DNA of 64,000 nucleotides from CAADGU01 sp035444285 (GTDB taxonomy: Bacteria; Chloroflexota; Anaerolineae; Promineifilales; Promineifilaceae): positions 1 through 64,000 of the forward strand of contig DAOMOK010000030.1 in the NCBI GenBank assembly GCA_035444285.1, written 5' to 3'. The notes beneath the pieces were generated by a model, which was not told the DNA's origin, ran no database searches, and saw only the letters and a list, made by a program, of their open reading frames with translations. Shown here piece by piece: positions 7,645-16,643 of this stretch. Position numbers and translations under genes: made by a program. Every line of letters starts with the position of its first letter. The stretch's first letter is position 1.

Positions 7645-7735
7645 TCTTGTTTGCTCAATGTGAACGCTGGCATTATACGGCCGCATCCCCCCATCTATCA
7701 AACTCGTTACGGCCGTGGGGGGTACGGCCGTAGCC
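7645..7735. repeat. Dispersed spacer repeat copy
   Basis: This copy reads TTTGCTCAATGTGAACGCTG, then ATCTATCAAACTCGTTACGG and GGGGGGTACGGCCGT. It matches 5013-5105 block for block, except that its first octamer is mutated to ACGGCCGC. It lies between the DUF2071 start and the promoter region of the next gene. Confidence 0.65.
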
Positions 7736-7763
7736 CGCCGACTTCCCCGCTGTCTTACAAAGT

Positions 7764-7808
7764 TGTTAACCTTTCTTCACAATTTTTGAACAACTGAATG
7801 TTAACCTT
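7764..7808 (+). promoter_or_regulatory. Direct repeat TGTTAACCTT upstream of a secreted protein gene
   Basis: TGTTAACCTT occurs at 7764-7773 and again at 7799-7808, 35 bp apart, with an AT-rich stretch between. The pair ends 35 bp before the ATG at 7844, so it could be an operator or overlap the promoter. No convincing -35/-10 pair could be fixed. Confidence 0.3.
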
Positions 7809-7843
7809 CAATCATTCTAAACATGAACATATGGAGGTTCGTT

Positions 7844-8608
7844 ATGAAAAACAAAATGATTCAAATTGGCGGCGTGTTCATTGCGCTGCTGGCACTGGCT
7901 GCGCTGATTGGGGCGACGATGACTTTTGCCCAGGATGATACCCCAGAAGCCACTCCGGTTCCCGAAACAGAAAACGTTCCGGTAGCGCCTGGAACTGGTA
8001 TGGGCCTGATGATGGGAATGGGTCACGGCCGTATGCAAGGTATGCAAGGCCGCCACTTCTTCAACAGCGAAAACTACGACGCGGCGTTGGCCGATGAACT
8101 GGACATCACGGTAGAGGAACTGGATGCGGCCCGGCAGGCAGCTAAAGAAACCGTCTTGCAGCAGTTGGTCGCCGACGGCACGATTACGCAGGCACAGGCA
8201 GACGCCATACTCAGCGGCGAAGGGCTGCACAGTATCGGCCCGCTGATGCTGCATGAAGAGATGCAAACGGTGATTGCCGATGCGTTAGGCATCACGGTGG
8301 CCGAGTTGGCAGCCGCTCACGCTGAGGGCAAACGGCTGCCAGAACTGGCGGCAGAGCTGGGTGTGGCGCTGGGAGATGTGCAAACGGCCGTGCAAACCGC
8401 CCATGAAGCCGCCATCTTGCAGGCAGTCGCCGATGGTCTCATCACCCAGGAACAGGCCGATTGGATGCTGCAACGGCATAACAACGGCATGGGTATGGGT
8501 ATGCCTGGCGGCGGCCCACGTGGTGGACATCATGGTGGACACGGTGGTTTTGGCCCACAGGGTGGTGGACAGGGCAATGGTGCTGGCTCAGCCTCTCCCC
8601 AGGGTTAA
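7844..8608 (+). CDS. Secreted Met/Gly/His-rich protein with two helical repeats
   Basis: ATG 7844 has GGAGG 7 nt upstream; the frame is open from 7823 but without a ribosome site there. A Sec signal peptide (MKNKMIQIGG then a hydrophobic core) probably ends after A29 (TFA/QDD). The mature protein has a Met/Gly patch (GTGMGLMMGMGHGRMQGM), two related helical units built on ADELDITVEELDAA and ADALGITVAELAAA, each followed by a DGxITQxQAD turn, and a C-terminal Gly/His/Met tail. The repeats resemble DUF2680-like modules of Gram-positive and Chloroflexota secreted proteins. Met- and His-rich stretches could bind copper or other metals outside the membrane; this is inference. A strong terminator follows. 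Confidence 0.8.
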   Translation: MKNKMIQIGGVFIALLALAALIGATMTFAQDDTPEATPVPETENVPVAPGTGMGLMMGMGHGRMQGMQGRHFFNSENYDAALADELDITVEELDAARQAAKETVLQQLVADGTITQAQADAILSGEGLHSIGPLMLHEEMQTVIADALGITVAELAAAHAEGKRLPELAAELGVALGDVQTAVQTAHEAAILQAVADGLITQEQADWMLQRHNNGMGMGMPGGGPRGGHHGGHGGFGPQGGGQGNGAGSASPQG

Positions 8609-8631
8609 GCTGCGGTAAGTACAAAATCGAA

Positions 8632-8660
8632 AGAGGCGCTGCCGGGCAGCGCCTCTTTTT
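8632..8660 (+). terminator. Rho-independent terminator
   Basis: A perfect 12-bp stem (AGAGGCGCTGCC / GGCAGCGCCTCT) with a one-base loop is followed by T4, 23 nt after the stop of the secreted protein gene. The minus-strand gene ends at 8659, so the structure sits between convergent genes. Confidence 0.9.
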
Positions 8661-9168
8661 ATGCCTGGTAAACGTTGTAAGCCAATACGCGATGCCGATT
8701 GATCACGACCAAAGGCGCTTTGCGTTGGAAGTTGACGTTGATGGCGCGCAAGGGGTGAATCTCCACGTGGGTAACGGCAAAAAAGTCATGGTTTGTGTCT
8801 AACAAATCATCATCACGCTTTTCGCCATGCACATGCAATTCACCGCGAATGGCAAACCATTCCGTATAAAACACCACCCGCCGCGAGGCCGTCACAAATT
8901 GCAACCGAGAAGTTTGGTGGGTCTCCAGCACAGAAATGAAGGCTATGAGATCGCGGTTGAGGTTGATCAAGGGATGGCGAATCCCAGGCACCTGGTAATC
9001 AACCGTTAAAGGTAAGAGTTGGGCATCGGTGAATGGGTAAGTGGCGTTATCTTTGTCATTCACAAAGACCATAAAATCAGAACGAGGCACAAATGCGCCC
9101 CTCAGCAAAAAATTATGAATGCTCACTTCCACATCGTAACTGCTCAATTGGGGGCCTTGTAAGGGCAT
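8659..9168 (-). CDS. Conserved hypothetical protein, 169 aa
   Basis: ATG 9168 has a strong AGGAGG 6 nt upstream. No family is recognised with certainty. The protein is soluble, beta-strand rich and evenly charged: YDVEVSIHNFLLRGAFVPRS, LPLTVDYQVPGIRHPL and FFAVTHVEIHPLRAINVNFQ suggest a small beta-barrel or sandwich. There are no Cys residues, no signal peptide and no membrane span. It stands alone between a terminator and a repeat-containing spacer and is convergent with the secreted protein gene. Confidence 0.7.
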   Translation of the reverse strand: MPLQGPQLSSYDVEVSIHNFLLRGAFVPRSDFMVFVNDKDNATYPFTDAQLLPLTVDYQVPGIRHPLINLNRDLIAFISVLETHQTSRLQFVTASRRVVFYTEWFAIRGELHVHGEKRDDDLLDTNHDFFAVTHVEIHPLRAINVNFQRKAPLVVINRHRVLAYNVYQA

Positions 9169-9184
9169 GGGTTCCTCCTTATTT

Positions 9185-9247
9185 CGTAATCCGTCATCCG
9201 TAATCCGATGACGGATTATGGATTACGAATCACGCATCACGGGTCAC
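9185..9247. repeat. GATTACG-type spacer repeat
   Basis: Reiterated words CGTAATCCGTCATCCGTAAT and GATGACGGATTATGGATTAC form partial self-complementary arms. Related word repeats fill the spacers at 19385-19425, 23530-23618, 52112-52175 and 62903-63000. Confidence 0.7.
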
Positions 9248-9249
9248 GC

Positions 9250-10353
9250 TTATTCATTGGTGCGCATTTTAGGTATGATGTCGCCAGAAAGGGTGTTGTA
9301 ACGGCCGTACAAATCCACCGTCAGGCAGGAATGCACCGGCAGCACCACCAGCACATCCCCCACATCCAGGCTGTCAAACGTGGCCGGGTCGGTTTTCAGG
9401 ATGCCGTGTTCCTGTGACAATGATACCAGTTTGCTGCCATAGAGCATTTGCCCCCAACCATCTTTGGTCAGGCGGGCCACACGGCCGTAAATCACTTCCC
9501 CATTCACCACCATATTATCTCTGGAAAGATGCACCGCCCCGCCATACAGCACCACCCGATGGTCGGCTTCATGTTTGGCCACGATAGGGCAGGCCACACC
9601 CACAGCAATATCGTCGGGCAGGCAGGCGCCCAACCGCTGCTGCACCAGATCATAAAAAACAAAATTGCCAGGCCGAATCTCATCCACCCGCCCAAAATCT
9701 TCCACAATGCTGCACGCCGGTGTATCGCCCACGGAGACGAGCAGGTTGTGCCCCTCAGCTTGCAGGAGATCGCGGGCGTGGTTGAGGCGCACGGCCGTTG
9801 CGTCATAAACAGCCACAATTTCTTCGGCAGACGTAGCGCGATAGGTTTGTCCGGCGTGAGTAAGCAAACCAGCCAGCTTCAGCCGGGGGGCATCGGCTAC
9901 CGTGTAGGCCACGTCAGCCATTAGCTCTTCATCTTGCCAGTGAATGCCGGTACGGCCGCTGCCCGCATCCACCTTCAGCCAGACATGTACATCCGCGCCC
10001 AGGAAGTTGTTCAGAGTCACGGCCGTCGCCACCGATTCCACCACCAGATGCAGCGTGACCTCATGCGCCAGTTTGTTAATCGCCTTGCTCTGGCGCACAT
10101 TCACCGGGAACGCCACCAAAATATCACGCCAACCGGCGGTGGCAAAATAAGCGGCCATATCCACCGACGAGGTGGTAATTTTCGTCACGCCCCGGTCCCG
10201 GAACCATTCACCAATTTCCGCCGACTGGTGCGTCTTAAAATGCGGTCGAAACGCCACACCACTCGCCGTTGCCCGCGCCACCATCCGCTCAATGTTGCGC
10301 ACAGTTTTGGTTTTGTCCAAAAGTAAAGTGGGTTTTTCAATTGAAGTTACCAT
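9250..10353 (-). CDS. DSD1-family PLP enzyme (D-serine dehydratase / D-threonine aldolase-like)
   Basis: This 367-aa alanine-racemase-fold enzyme has the PLP-lysine motif RPHFKTHQS (K40), the phosphate-binding LLTHAGQTY region, VSVGDTPACS, and the C-terminal metal site HSC (H341, C343) in VLPVHSCLTVDLYGRY, which DSD1-type D-serine dehydratases and D-threonine aldolases share. It would act in the cytoplasm on a D-3-hydroxy amino acid by elimination or retro-aldol cleavage; which one cannot be told. Its start overlaps the end of the upstream kinase-like gene by 7 nt, indicating translational coupling and possibly one pathway. Confidence 0.88.
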   Translation of the reverse strand: MVTSIEKPTLLLDKTKTVRNIERMVARATASGVAFRPHFKTHQSAEIGEWFRDRGVTKITTSSVDMAAYFATAGWRDILVAFPVNVRQSKAINKLAHEVTLHLVVESVATAVTLNNFLGADVHVWLKVDAGSGRTGIHWQDEELMADVAYTVADAPRLKLAGLLTHAGQTYRATSAEEIVAVYDATAVRLNHARDLLQAEGHNLLVSVGDTPACSIVEDFGRVDEIRPGNFVFYDLVQQRLGACLPDDIAVGVACPIVAKHEADHRVVLYGGAVHLSRDNMVVNGEVIYGRVARLTKDGWGQMLYGSKLVSLSQEHGILKTDPATFDSLDVGDVLVVLPVHSCLTVDLYGRYNTLSGDIIPKMRTNE

Positions 10354-11486
10354 ATTGATTCCAGCAGTCTGTAAGCCTCGTTGGCCATCGTCACTTCGAA
10401 GCAGTCAGGCGTAATCATGCGGTCTCTACCATCATCTACCCTGCCGTCATACTGCTTCAGTTCCTCACTCAGTAGATAAACCTGAAACAGGCCAACCCGC
10501 AAAGCGGCTGTCGTCGCAAATCCGAAGCGCACCAGTTGTGAATCAACATGGCAGCCACTATCCCGTAACCCGGCGGTATATTGTTCAAAAAGCATCTCGG
10601 TTACGTCTTCTCGTCTGGCATCCGGCAAATTCGTATGCGCGCCAAAAACTAGCTGTCCCAAATCATCGCCGAGCGGTTCAATACCGGTGAGCGCCCAATC
10701 CAAAGCCACTGTCTGCTCCTGCCCATCTACCAGATAGCGCGACATGAAATTGGTAGGATATGTGTCGCCGTGGCACACCGTTTTGGGCAAAAGATCGAGC
10801 CGGCTAAGGAATTGCTCATGCTCTAAAAGCATCTGGCGAAAAGTGTTTACCTCAGGTCGGGGATAACGCACCAACACAAGGGGATGCTCCCACGGCACGG
10901 TTTGCGGTGGGGGGATGATGGTGAGCCATTGCCGGGATCTTTGTCGGCTAAACCAGGGAAACGTTGGGGCCGCGTGCTCTGATAAATACATGCCATTTAG
11001 CCGGCCCAGGTGACGCGCTGTTAAGGCATAACGCTCAAGCGGCCAGGCGTTTCCATAGGAATCGCTCACATCCTCCAGCCACAACAGGGCAAAATTGCCC
11101 GGCAGTTCGGCTACGCCATAACATCGTGGCGCGGCCATACCCTCCGGCAGCGTTTCTAGCAGGCCAGATTGGTAAAGTAATAATTCGCGCCGCCAGTAGT
11201 TCCAATGGGTCTGGTCATCCCCGTCGCCCATATCTACCCAGCCCACATTCGCCGGCGATTGCACGATTTTCAGGACCACTGACCAGTTAGCCGATCCCTG
11301 GTGATCCTGACCCACACCAGCAAAGCGGTACAGGCCCACACTCACCGGATTGCCCACACCCCCTCCCAATTGGCTGATGTGCCAATCTTGAATTTGGAAA
11401 GAGTCGCGCTGCAGAGATTGACGGGCAATTGCCGTCAACTGAGGTGAGGTGATGGATTGAAGGATGGCAGAATCATCTATTCCCAT
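10347..11486 (-). CDS. APH/choline-kinase-fold phosphotransferase
   Basis: This 379-aa protein has the APH-type kinase core: an ATP-binding lobe with VVLKIVQSP, the catalytic loop VCHGDTYPTNFM (HxDxxxxN), and the metal-binding ALDWALTGIEP. It would phosphorylate a small hydroxyl-bearing metabolite in the cytoplasm. Genuine aminoglycoside resistance is only one of many roles in this superfamily and is not supported here. It is coupled by a 7-nt overlap to the downstream DSD1-like PLP gene, so an amino-alcohol or hydroxy amino acid substrate is plausible. ATG start with GGGAAAA upstream. No ACGGCCGT occurs in the gene. Confidence 0.85.
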   Translation of the reverse strand: MGIDDSAILQSITSPQLTAIARQSLQRDSFQIQDWHISQLGGGVGNPVSVGLYRFAGVGQDHQGSANWSVVLKIVQSPANVGWVDMGDGDDQTHWNYWRRELLLYQSGLLETLPEGMAAPRCYGVAELPGNFALLWLEDVSDSYGNAWPLERYALTARHLGRLNGMYLSEHAAPTFPWFSRQRSRQWLTIIPPPQTVPWEHPLVLVRYPRPEVNTFRQMLLEHEQFLSRLDLLPKTVCHGDTYPTNFMSRYLVDGQEQTVALDWALTGIEPLGDDLGQLVFGAHTNLPDARREDVTEMLFEQYTAGLRDSGCHVDSQLVRFGFATTAALRVGLFQVYLLSEELKQYDGRVDDGRDRMITPDCFEVTMANEAYRLLESIW

Positions 11487-11527
11487 AATTTTCCCGGCAT
11501 CTCAACTACAAACGAACAGTGGCGCAC

Positions 11528-12181
11528 CTAAATCAGCCCCATATCTTTGGCTTTGAGGGCGGCCTGGGTGCGGTCGCGCACGCCCAGTTTGCCCAGGATG
11601 TTGGTAACGTGGTTTTTAACAGTGCCTTCCGTGATGTACAGCGTGTTGGCGATTTCTCGATTGCTGTCCCCGGCCGCCAGATGTTGCAAAATTTCCAGTT
11701 CCCGCTCGGAGAGTGGTTCGATGAGTTCAGCCTGGGAGGGGGCCGACGGCCGTGCCCCCATCCGGGCAAATTCGGCCACCACCTTAGCCGCAATAGACGG
11801 CTGCAAAAAGGATTCTCCTCTGGCAGCGGCGCGAATGGCTTCATACAGCCGCGCCGAGGGCACGTCTTTGAGCAGGTAGCCCACTGCCCCGGCGCGCAGC
11901 CCGTCAAACACATCTTCGTCATTGTCAAAGGTGGTTAGAACAATGACGCGGGTGGTGGGGTAGCTTTCCATGATACGGCGGGTGGCAGACACGCCATCCA
12001 GAACGGGCATCCGTAAATCCATGAGCACCACATCGGGCTGGAGGCTGGCAACGGCCGTAACCGCTTCCTCGCCATTGCCCGCTTCACCTACCACTTCCAG
12101 ATCGGCCTGCACCGACAGCAAGGTATGCAGCCCCTCCCGGAACAACGCCTGATCATCCACCAGCAAAACCCGAATCGCCAT
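11528..12181 (-). CDS. NarL/FixJ-type response regulator
   Basis: This 217-aa protein has an N-terminal receiver domain (acidic pair D9-D10, phosphoacceptor D55 in VLMDLRMP, switch Thr in VIVLTTFD, Lys in GYLLKDV) and a C-terminal LuxR helix-turn-helix (LSERELEILQHLAAGDSNRE, then TVKNHVTNILGKLGVRDRTQ). Phosphorylation by a sensor kinase would activate DNA binding. No kinase gene is adjacent; the nearest in the window are at 25704 and 60518. It is divergent from the large AfsR-like regulator, with a hairpin in the 120-bp intergenic region, so cross-control of the two is possible. Confidence 0.95.
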   Translation of the reverse strand: MAIRVLLVDDQALFREGLHTLLSVQADLEVVGEAGNGEEAVTAVASLQPDVVLMDLRMPVLDGVSATRRIMESYPTTRVIVLTTFDNDEDVFDGLRAGAVGYLLKDVPSARLYEAIRAAARGESFLQPSIAAKVVAEFARMGARPSAPSQAELIEPLSERELEILQHLAAGDSNREIANTLYITEGTVKNHVTNILGKLGVRDRTQAALKAKDMGLI

Positions 12182-12214
12182 GCCGCAGATAATACCACAC
12201 CTCCCCTATCGTTT

Positions 12215-12261
12215 GTAGTGGGCGATTTATCGCCTTGTGATGGCGATAAATCGCCCACTAC
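12215..12261. repeat. Perfect inverted repeat, family GTAGTrGGCGATTTATCGCC
   Basis: Arms GTAGTGGGCGATTTATCGCC (12215-12234) and its exact complement (12242-12261) flank a 7-nt loop, with TTT before and GAACC after. The same element with one compensated base pair lies at 63824-63870. It sits between two divergent regulator genes. Confidence 0.9.
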
Positions 12262-12301
12262 GAACCGCGCGTGGCGGCAGCAAGCGGCGGCCTCTGTTAT
12301 A

Positions 12302-15300
12302 ATGTCGCCGGAGGCTTTCGTGAGGCAACTGCGTATCCTGCTCCTGGGATCACCCCAGATTGAATGTGATGGTCGGCCCACAGACACAGACCGGCGCAAG
12401 GCTGTTGCCCTGCTGGCTTACCTGGCGGTCACGGCCGTGCCCCATACCCGCGATGCTTTAGCCACTCTCTTCTGGCCCGACAGCGATCAATCCCGCGCCC
12501 TGGCCTACCTGCGGCGCGCCCTATGGGAAGTGAACAATATATTGGGTGAGGGTTGGTTAGAGGCCGGGCGGGACCACATTGCCCTGCGGCGCAGCGCCGA
12601 TGTGTGGCTGGATGTGGCTGTTTTTCAGGCGTTATTGGCCGAGGGGGGCCACACGGCCATGAGCCAGGCCATTGACCTCTATCGGGGTGATTTTATGGCC
12701 GGATTTAGTCTGCGTGACTGCCCCGATTTTGACGAATGGCAATACTTTCAGGCAGAAACGCTACGACGCACATTGGGCGCGGCCCTAGAATCAGTGGCGG
12801 GAGAGTTGGCTGCACAGGGAGAAATGGACACGGCCGTCAACTACAGCCAACGCTGGCTCACCCTGGACCCACTCAACGAAGCCGCCCATCGCCAGTTGAT
12901 GCGCCTCTATGCCCAGTCCGGGCGGCGCAGCATGGCGCTGCGCCAATACCAGCAGTGCATGCAGCGATTACAAGAAGAGCTGGGGGTGACGCCGGAGCCA
13001 GAAACAACCGCCCTGTATGAAACGATTAAAGCCGGGAGAATTGCCCACCCCCCACCCGATTTTCGGGAGGCTATCGCCGCCATGCCGGCTGTGTTGGAAA
13101 CGGCCGTCAGCCAACCATCACTCGATAATCTGCCCCTCTTCCCCACCCCATTTGTGGGACGGCGGCGGCTGTTGCAGGAATTGGGCCAACTGCTACACGA
13201 GCCGCAGCACCGGCTGGTGACACTGGTGGGGCCAGGTGGCATGGGCAAAACCCGGCTGGCAATTCAGTTAGCGCAAGAGCAGCGATCCGCATTTGCCGAT
13301 GGCGTCTGTTTTGTGCCATTGGCCCCGTTGGAGTCAGCACGGCAAATGGTCACGGCCGTAGCCAGAGCCTTGCATTTCACCTTGAATGATCGGGACGAAC
13401 GCAGCACCCCCCGCCAACAGTTACTCGACTATCTAACCGGCAAACAACTGTTGCTGATACTGGATAACATGGAACATCTGGTAGAGGGGCTGGGACGAAA
13501 CGGTGAAGCCACCCTGCCCCAGGAAATCCTGGCTGCCGCGCCGCAGAGCAAAATCATCACCACCTCGCGGGCGCGGCTGAATGTGCGCGGCGAGACGCTG
13601 GTGAATGTGACCGGGATGGATGTACCGGCGATGACTGTGACTACCCTCTCCCCCGCCGAACTGGAAATCTACAGTTCACTCAAGTTGTTTGCCCTGACGG
13701 CCAGCCGCATTCAGCCCGAATTCCAGTTGACGCCCGAAAATCTGGGCCTGGTGACAGAGATTTGCCGTCTGGTAGAAGGGATGCCGCTGGCCATTGAACT
13801 GGCAGCAAGCTGGCTGGAACTGCTGTCACTGGCCGAAATTAAGGCAGAAATAACCCGCAACCTGGATTTTCTGGAAACAGAGCTGCAAGACGTGCCGGAA
13901 CGACAACGCAGCATTCGCGCCGTGTTTGAATCCACCTGGAAACTACTGACCCCGGCAGAGCAAGAGACATTTTCCCGGCTTGCCATTTTTGTGTTCGGTT
14001 TCACGCGCCAGGCGGCGCAGGCCGTGACGGGTGCATCGCTGCGGGTGTTGATGGGGTTGGTAAACAAGTCATTGATCCGGCGCGGCGAGGACGGCCGTTA
14101 CACCATCCATGAACTGCTGCGCCAATATGCCCTGGCGCAGTTGCGGGCACAACCAGCAAGCTGGCAGCAGGCGCAGGCCCAATACAGCGACCATTTCCTC
14201 CGCTTTTTGCTGGCGGAAGGGGAAAAGATGAGTGGGCCGGAGCAGGTGGCGGCGTTTACGGCCGTAGACAACGAGCGCGCCAATATCCAAAATGCCTGGC
14301 GCTGGGCGGCCGTCCAGGGACAGTATGACCGGCTGCACAAGACACTGCCCACGCTGTACATCTTTTACCAGGCGCGTTCCTTCACAGCCGAAGATATGGA
14401 AATGCTCAACACGGCCGTGCGCCCCCTGCAAGAACAAAACTTGCGCGAACAGACCCTTTTCCTGCTCAAATGCCGTGTTTTGCTCAGTTGGTTTGCGTAT
14501 GACCTCTTCTTTTACACTGCCGAAACCAACTGGCGCGCCGCGCTGCAACTGAGCGAAATCTATGAGTTTGCCAAAGGGCACGACCTCACCGGGCAAATGG
14601 GGTTCTGGCTCTCCTTGCTGGGCTTGTTATTTTGTGGGGATGTGAATGTAGAGGTCGGGGTAGAGATGATGCGCCAGGCTTATGAGCAGGTTTGCCCGGC
14701 CGGGCAAATGTGGGAAGTGGCGTTAGCCGCTCACTGCCTCAGCCAGGGTTACATGAATCTGGGCAACCTGGAAGAGGCAGCCTATTTTCTGGCCGAAAGT
14801 TTGCAACTGAATCAGGAAACGGAAAATTTGTTGGGCCTGTATCGTGGCCTGGATTCGTTGACCTTTCTCCATGTATTGCAGCACAACTATGCCACTGCTC
14901 TGCAAACTTTGGAGCGGATACGGCCGTTGGTGGACAAAATCGGCCATCGCATGGGTGACGCCTATATGTGGTGGCGTCTGGCCAATACTCTTTTGAGCGC
15001 GGGCGAACATTTGTTAGCGGCTGAAGCGTTCTGCAAAGGACGTGATGTGTATTACGCCGAATCTTTTATGCCTGGCGCGCTCTCCATGGCTTCCTGGGCC
15101 GGCATTGCCTTTGCCCGCGCCGGTGAATTGGCGCAGGCGCTGGCGCTGCGCCAGGAAAGCCTGAATTTGCCCGGCGGCAGCCGCAATGTTTTGCTGGCCT
15201 GGCATCAGTGGGAGATGGGCGATTTGCTGCGGATCATGGGTGACCGGGACGACGCGCGCCAGTGGTACACACAAAGCCGCGCCTTGATGGAGCAGCTAGA

Positions 15301-15814
15301 CCCGTTGGGGGTGGCTTATTACTATCGGGGAATGGGTGATCTGGCGCTGGCCGACGGCCGTGAGACCGAAGCGATCCAGCATTATGAAACCTGTTACCAC
15401 ATCGTCTCTGGTGAACGTATCTTTGGCCAGCCCATTTTCCATGACTGGACGCGCGCCTATGTGATGGCCGGGCAGGCGCGGGCCATGGCGCGCCTGGGCC
15501 AGGGGGACGAAGCACGCGCACTCCTGGTTGAAGCGCTGCGCCTGGCGCACCGGCAGGCCGAATTGGGTTTGAGCCTGATCGTTCTGGTCAATCTGGCTGC
15601 TGTTTGTGGCGAGCAGAAGCAGTGGCGTGAAGCCGTGACACTGGCGGCGTTTGCCCTGGAACACAAGGCCACCTGGCATGAATTCCGCCGGTTAGCTGAG
15701 GCTGTTTTGTCCCAGGCGCGGCAGCATTTGACGCCGGCAGAAGTAGACGAGGTAGAACGGTACGGTCGTAGCCTTTCCTATGACGAGAGCATGGCACGCT
15801 GGCTGGTTGATTAA
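12302..15814 (+). CDS. AfsR/SARP-like regulator: BTAD, NB-ARC ATPase, TPR
   Basis: A long regulator of about 1170 aa. A short winged-helix-like N-terminus (LLLGSPQIECDGRPTDTDRR, then KAVALLAYLAV) and a bacterial transcriptional activation domain (to about residue 240, with LYRGDFMAGF and RLQEELGVTPEPE) precede an NB-ARC ATPase with P-loop GPGGMGKT near residue 310, Walker B LLLILDN and GMPLAIELAASWLE, then TPR-like helices to the end. Such proteins integrate signals through the ATPase/TPR part and activate nearby promoters. ATG 12302 is taken; GTG 12320 has a better placed GGAGG and may be the true start. TATAAT overlaps the ATG. No biosynthetic cluster lies next to it. Confidence 0.9.
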   Translation: MSPEAFVRQLRILLLGSPQIECDGRPTDTDRRKAVALLAYLAVTAVPHTRDALATLFWPDSDQSRALAYLRRALWEVNNILGEGWLEAGRDHIALRRSADVWLDVAVFQALLAEGGHTAMSQAIDLYRGDFMAGFSLRDCPDFDEWQYFQAETLRRTLGAALESVAGELAAQGEMDTAVNYSQRWLTLDPLNEAAHRQLMRLYAQSGRRSMALRQYQQCMQRLQEELGVTPEPETTALYETIKAGRIAHPPPDFREAIAAMPAVLETAVSQPSLDNLPLFPTPFVGRRRLLQELGQLLHEPQHRLVTLVGPGGMGKTRLAIQLAQEQRSAFADGVCFVPLAPLESARQMVTAVARALHFTLNDRDERSTPRQQLLDYLTGKQLLLILDNMEHLVEGLGRNGEATLPQEILAAAPQSKIITTSRARLNVRGETLVNVTGMDVPAMTVTTLSPAELEIYSSLKLFALTASRIQPEFQLTPENLGLVTEICRLVEGMPLAIELAASWLELLSLAEIKAEITRNLDFLETELQDVPERQRSIRAVFESTWKLLTPAEQETFSRLAIFVFGFTRQAAQAVTGASLRVLMGLVNKSLIRRGEDGRYTIHELLRQYALAQLRAQPASWQQAQAQYSDHFLRFLLAEGEKMSGPEQVAAFTAVDNERANIQNAWRWAAVQGQYDRLHKTLPTLYIFYQARSFTAEDMEMLNTAVRPLQEQNLREQTLFLLKCRVLLSWFAYDLFFYTAETNWRAALQLSEIYEFAKGHDLTGQMGFWLSLLGLLFCGDVNVEVGVEMMRQAYEQVCPAGQMWEVALAAHCLSQGYMNLGNLEEAAYFLAESLQLNQETENLLGLYRGLDSLTFLHVLQHNYATALQTLERIRPLVDKIGHRMGDAYMWWRLANTLLSAGEHLLAAEAFCKGRDVYYAESFMPGALSMASWAGIAFARAGELAQALALRQESLNLPGGSRNVLLAWHQWEMGDLLRIMGDRDDARQWYTQSRALMEQLDPLGVAYYYRGMGDLALADGRETEAIQHYETCYHIVSGERIFGQPIFHDWTRAYVMAGQARAMARLGQGDEARALLVEALRLAHRQAELGLSLIVLVNLAAVCGEQKQWREAVTLAAFALEHKATWHEFRRLAEAVLSQARQHLTPAEVDEVERYGRSLSYDESMARWLVD

Positions 15815-15827
15815 CGTCCCCAATCTC

Positions 15828-16643
15828 TTAATCTCCCATTCTCCCTTCCCCAGTCTGCGACAACGGCCGTTTATAAACCCCGCCGCTGTGTTGCCGTTCG
15901 ATCTGCAAAATGACGTAGCGCCCCACCACATACACCAGCACCACCACCACCACCAGCAATGCCCGCACCGTATTGGAAAATTCCAACCCATACGCGCCAA
16001 TAAAACTCATTAAGACCACGCTGGGCAGGCGGCCAAAAAAGTTGGCAATGAGGAATTTACGGCCGTCCATACCCGACAACCCCGCCACAAAATTCATGGC
16101 ATCAGAGGGGAACACGGGCAGGATAAAGGCGATGGTGAAAAAGGTGATACCTCGTTTGTCAGCGATGGCCTGCCATTTGTCTAGCGTTGGTGCATCTACA
16201 AACTTGCCCACCAACGGCCGTCCCGCCTTCTTAGCCAGGAAAAACGCAAACTGGCTGGCTGTGACCACAAATAGCATATTCAGCGCCAGCCCCGGCAAAA
16301 ACCCGTAAAGATAACCACCCGCCAGCACAAAGACATGCCCCGGAATAAAGGCAATAATCACCTGCAAATAATGACTGACGCCCAACACCAATGGCCCCAG
16401 GATACCAAAACCCTGGATGTAGGCGCTCACTGCTTCCTGATCCTGCAAAATGGAAAAGGCAGCCAGCGTTTGTTTCTGGAAATGCCAGCCCACTATCCCC
16501 AACACCATGAGGATGACGGCAACGAGCAATGGCCCCCGATATTTACGCATTGCGTCAGCCGCACGATTGAATAAACGCCCGGAAGCCATGCCTGCTAATG
16601 GGGTGGTTTTTATCTGGTACTCGTTCTCATTACTTTGTGTCAT
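15828..16643 (-). CDS. VTT-domain (TVP38/TMEM64, DedA-like) membrane protein
   Basis: This 271-aa protein has a cytoplasmic N-terminus, one span near residues 35-52 (PLLVAVILMVLGIVGWHF), and the VTT core: the re-entrant FIPGHVFVLAGGYLYGFLPG, ASQFAFFLAKKAGRPLVGKF, and FILPVFPSDAMNFVAGLSGM, where the conserved Pro-rich loop is typical. The family acts in membrane lipid (for example undecaprenyl or phospholipid) handling and membrane integrity. AAGGA lies 8 nt before the ATG. It is a single minus-strand gene convergent with the AfsR-like regulator. Confidence 0.88.
   Translation of the reverse strand: MTQSNENEYQIKTTPLAGMASGRLFNRAADAMRKYRGPLLVAVILMVLGIVGWHFQKQTLAAFSILQDQEAVSAYIQGFGILGPLVLGVSHYLQVIIAFIPGHVFVLAGGYLYGFLPGLALNMLFVVTASQFAFFLAKKAGRPLVGKFVDAPTLDKWQAIADKRGITFFTIAFILPVFPSDAMNFVAGLSGMDGRKFLIANFFGRLPSVVLMSFIGAYGLEFSNTVRALLVVVVVLVYVVGRYVILQIERQHSGGVYKRPLSQTGEGRMGD

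Noticed and set aside
10347..11486. Aminoglycoside resistance by APH
   Set aside because: Only the superfamily core is present and the gene is coupled to amino acid metabolism; nothing points to antibiotic substrates.
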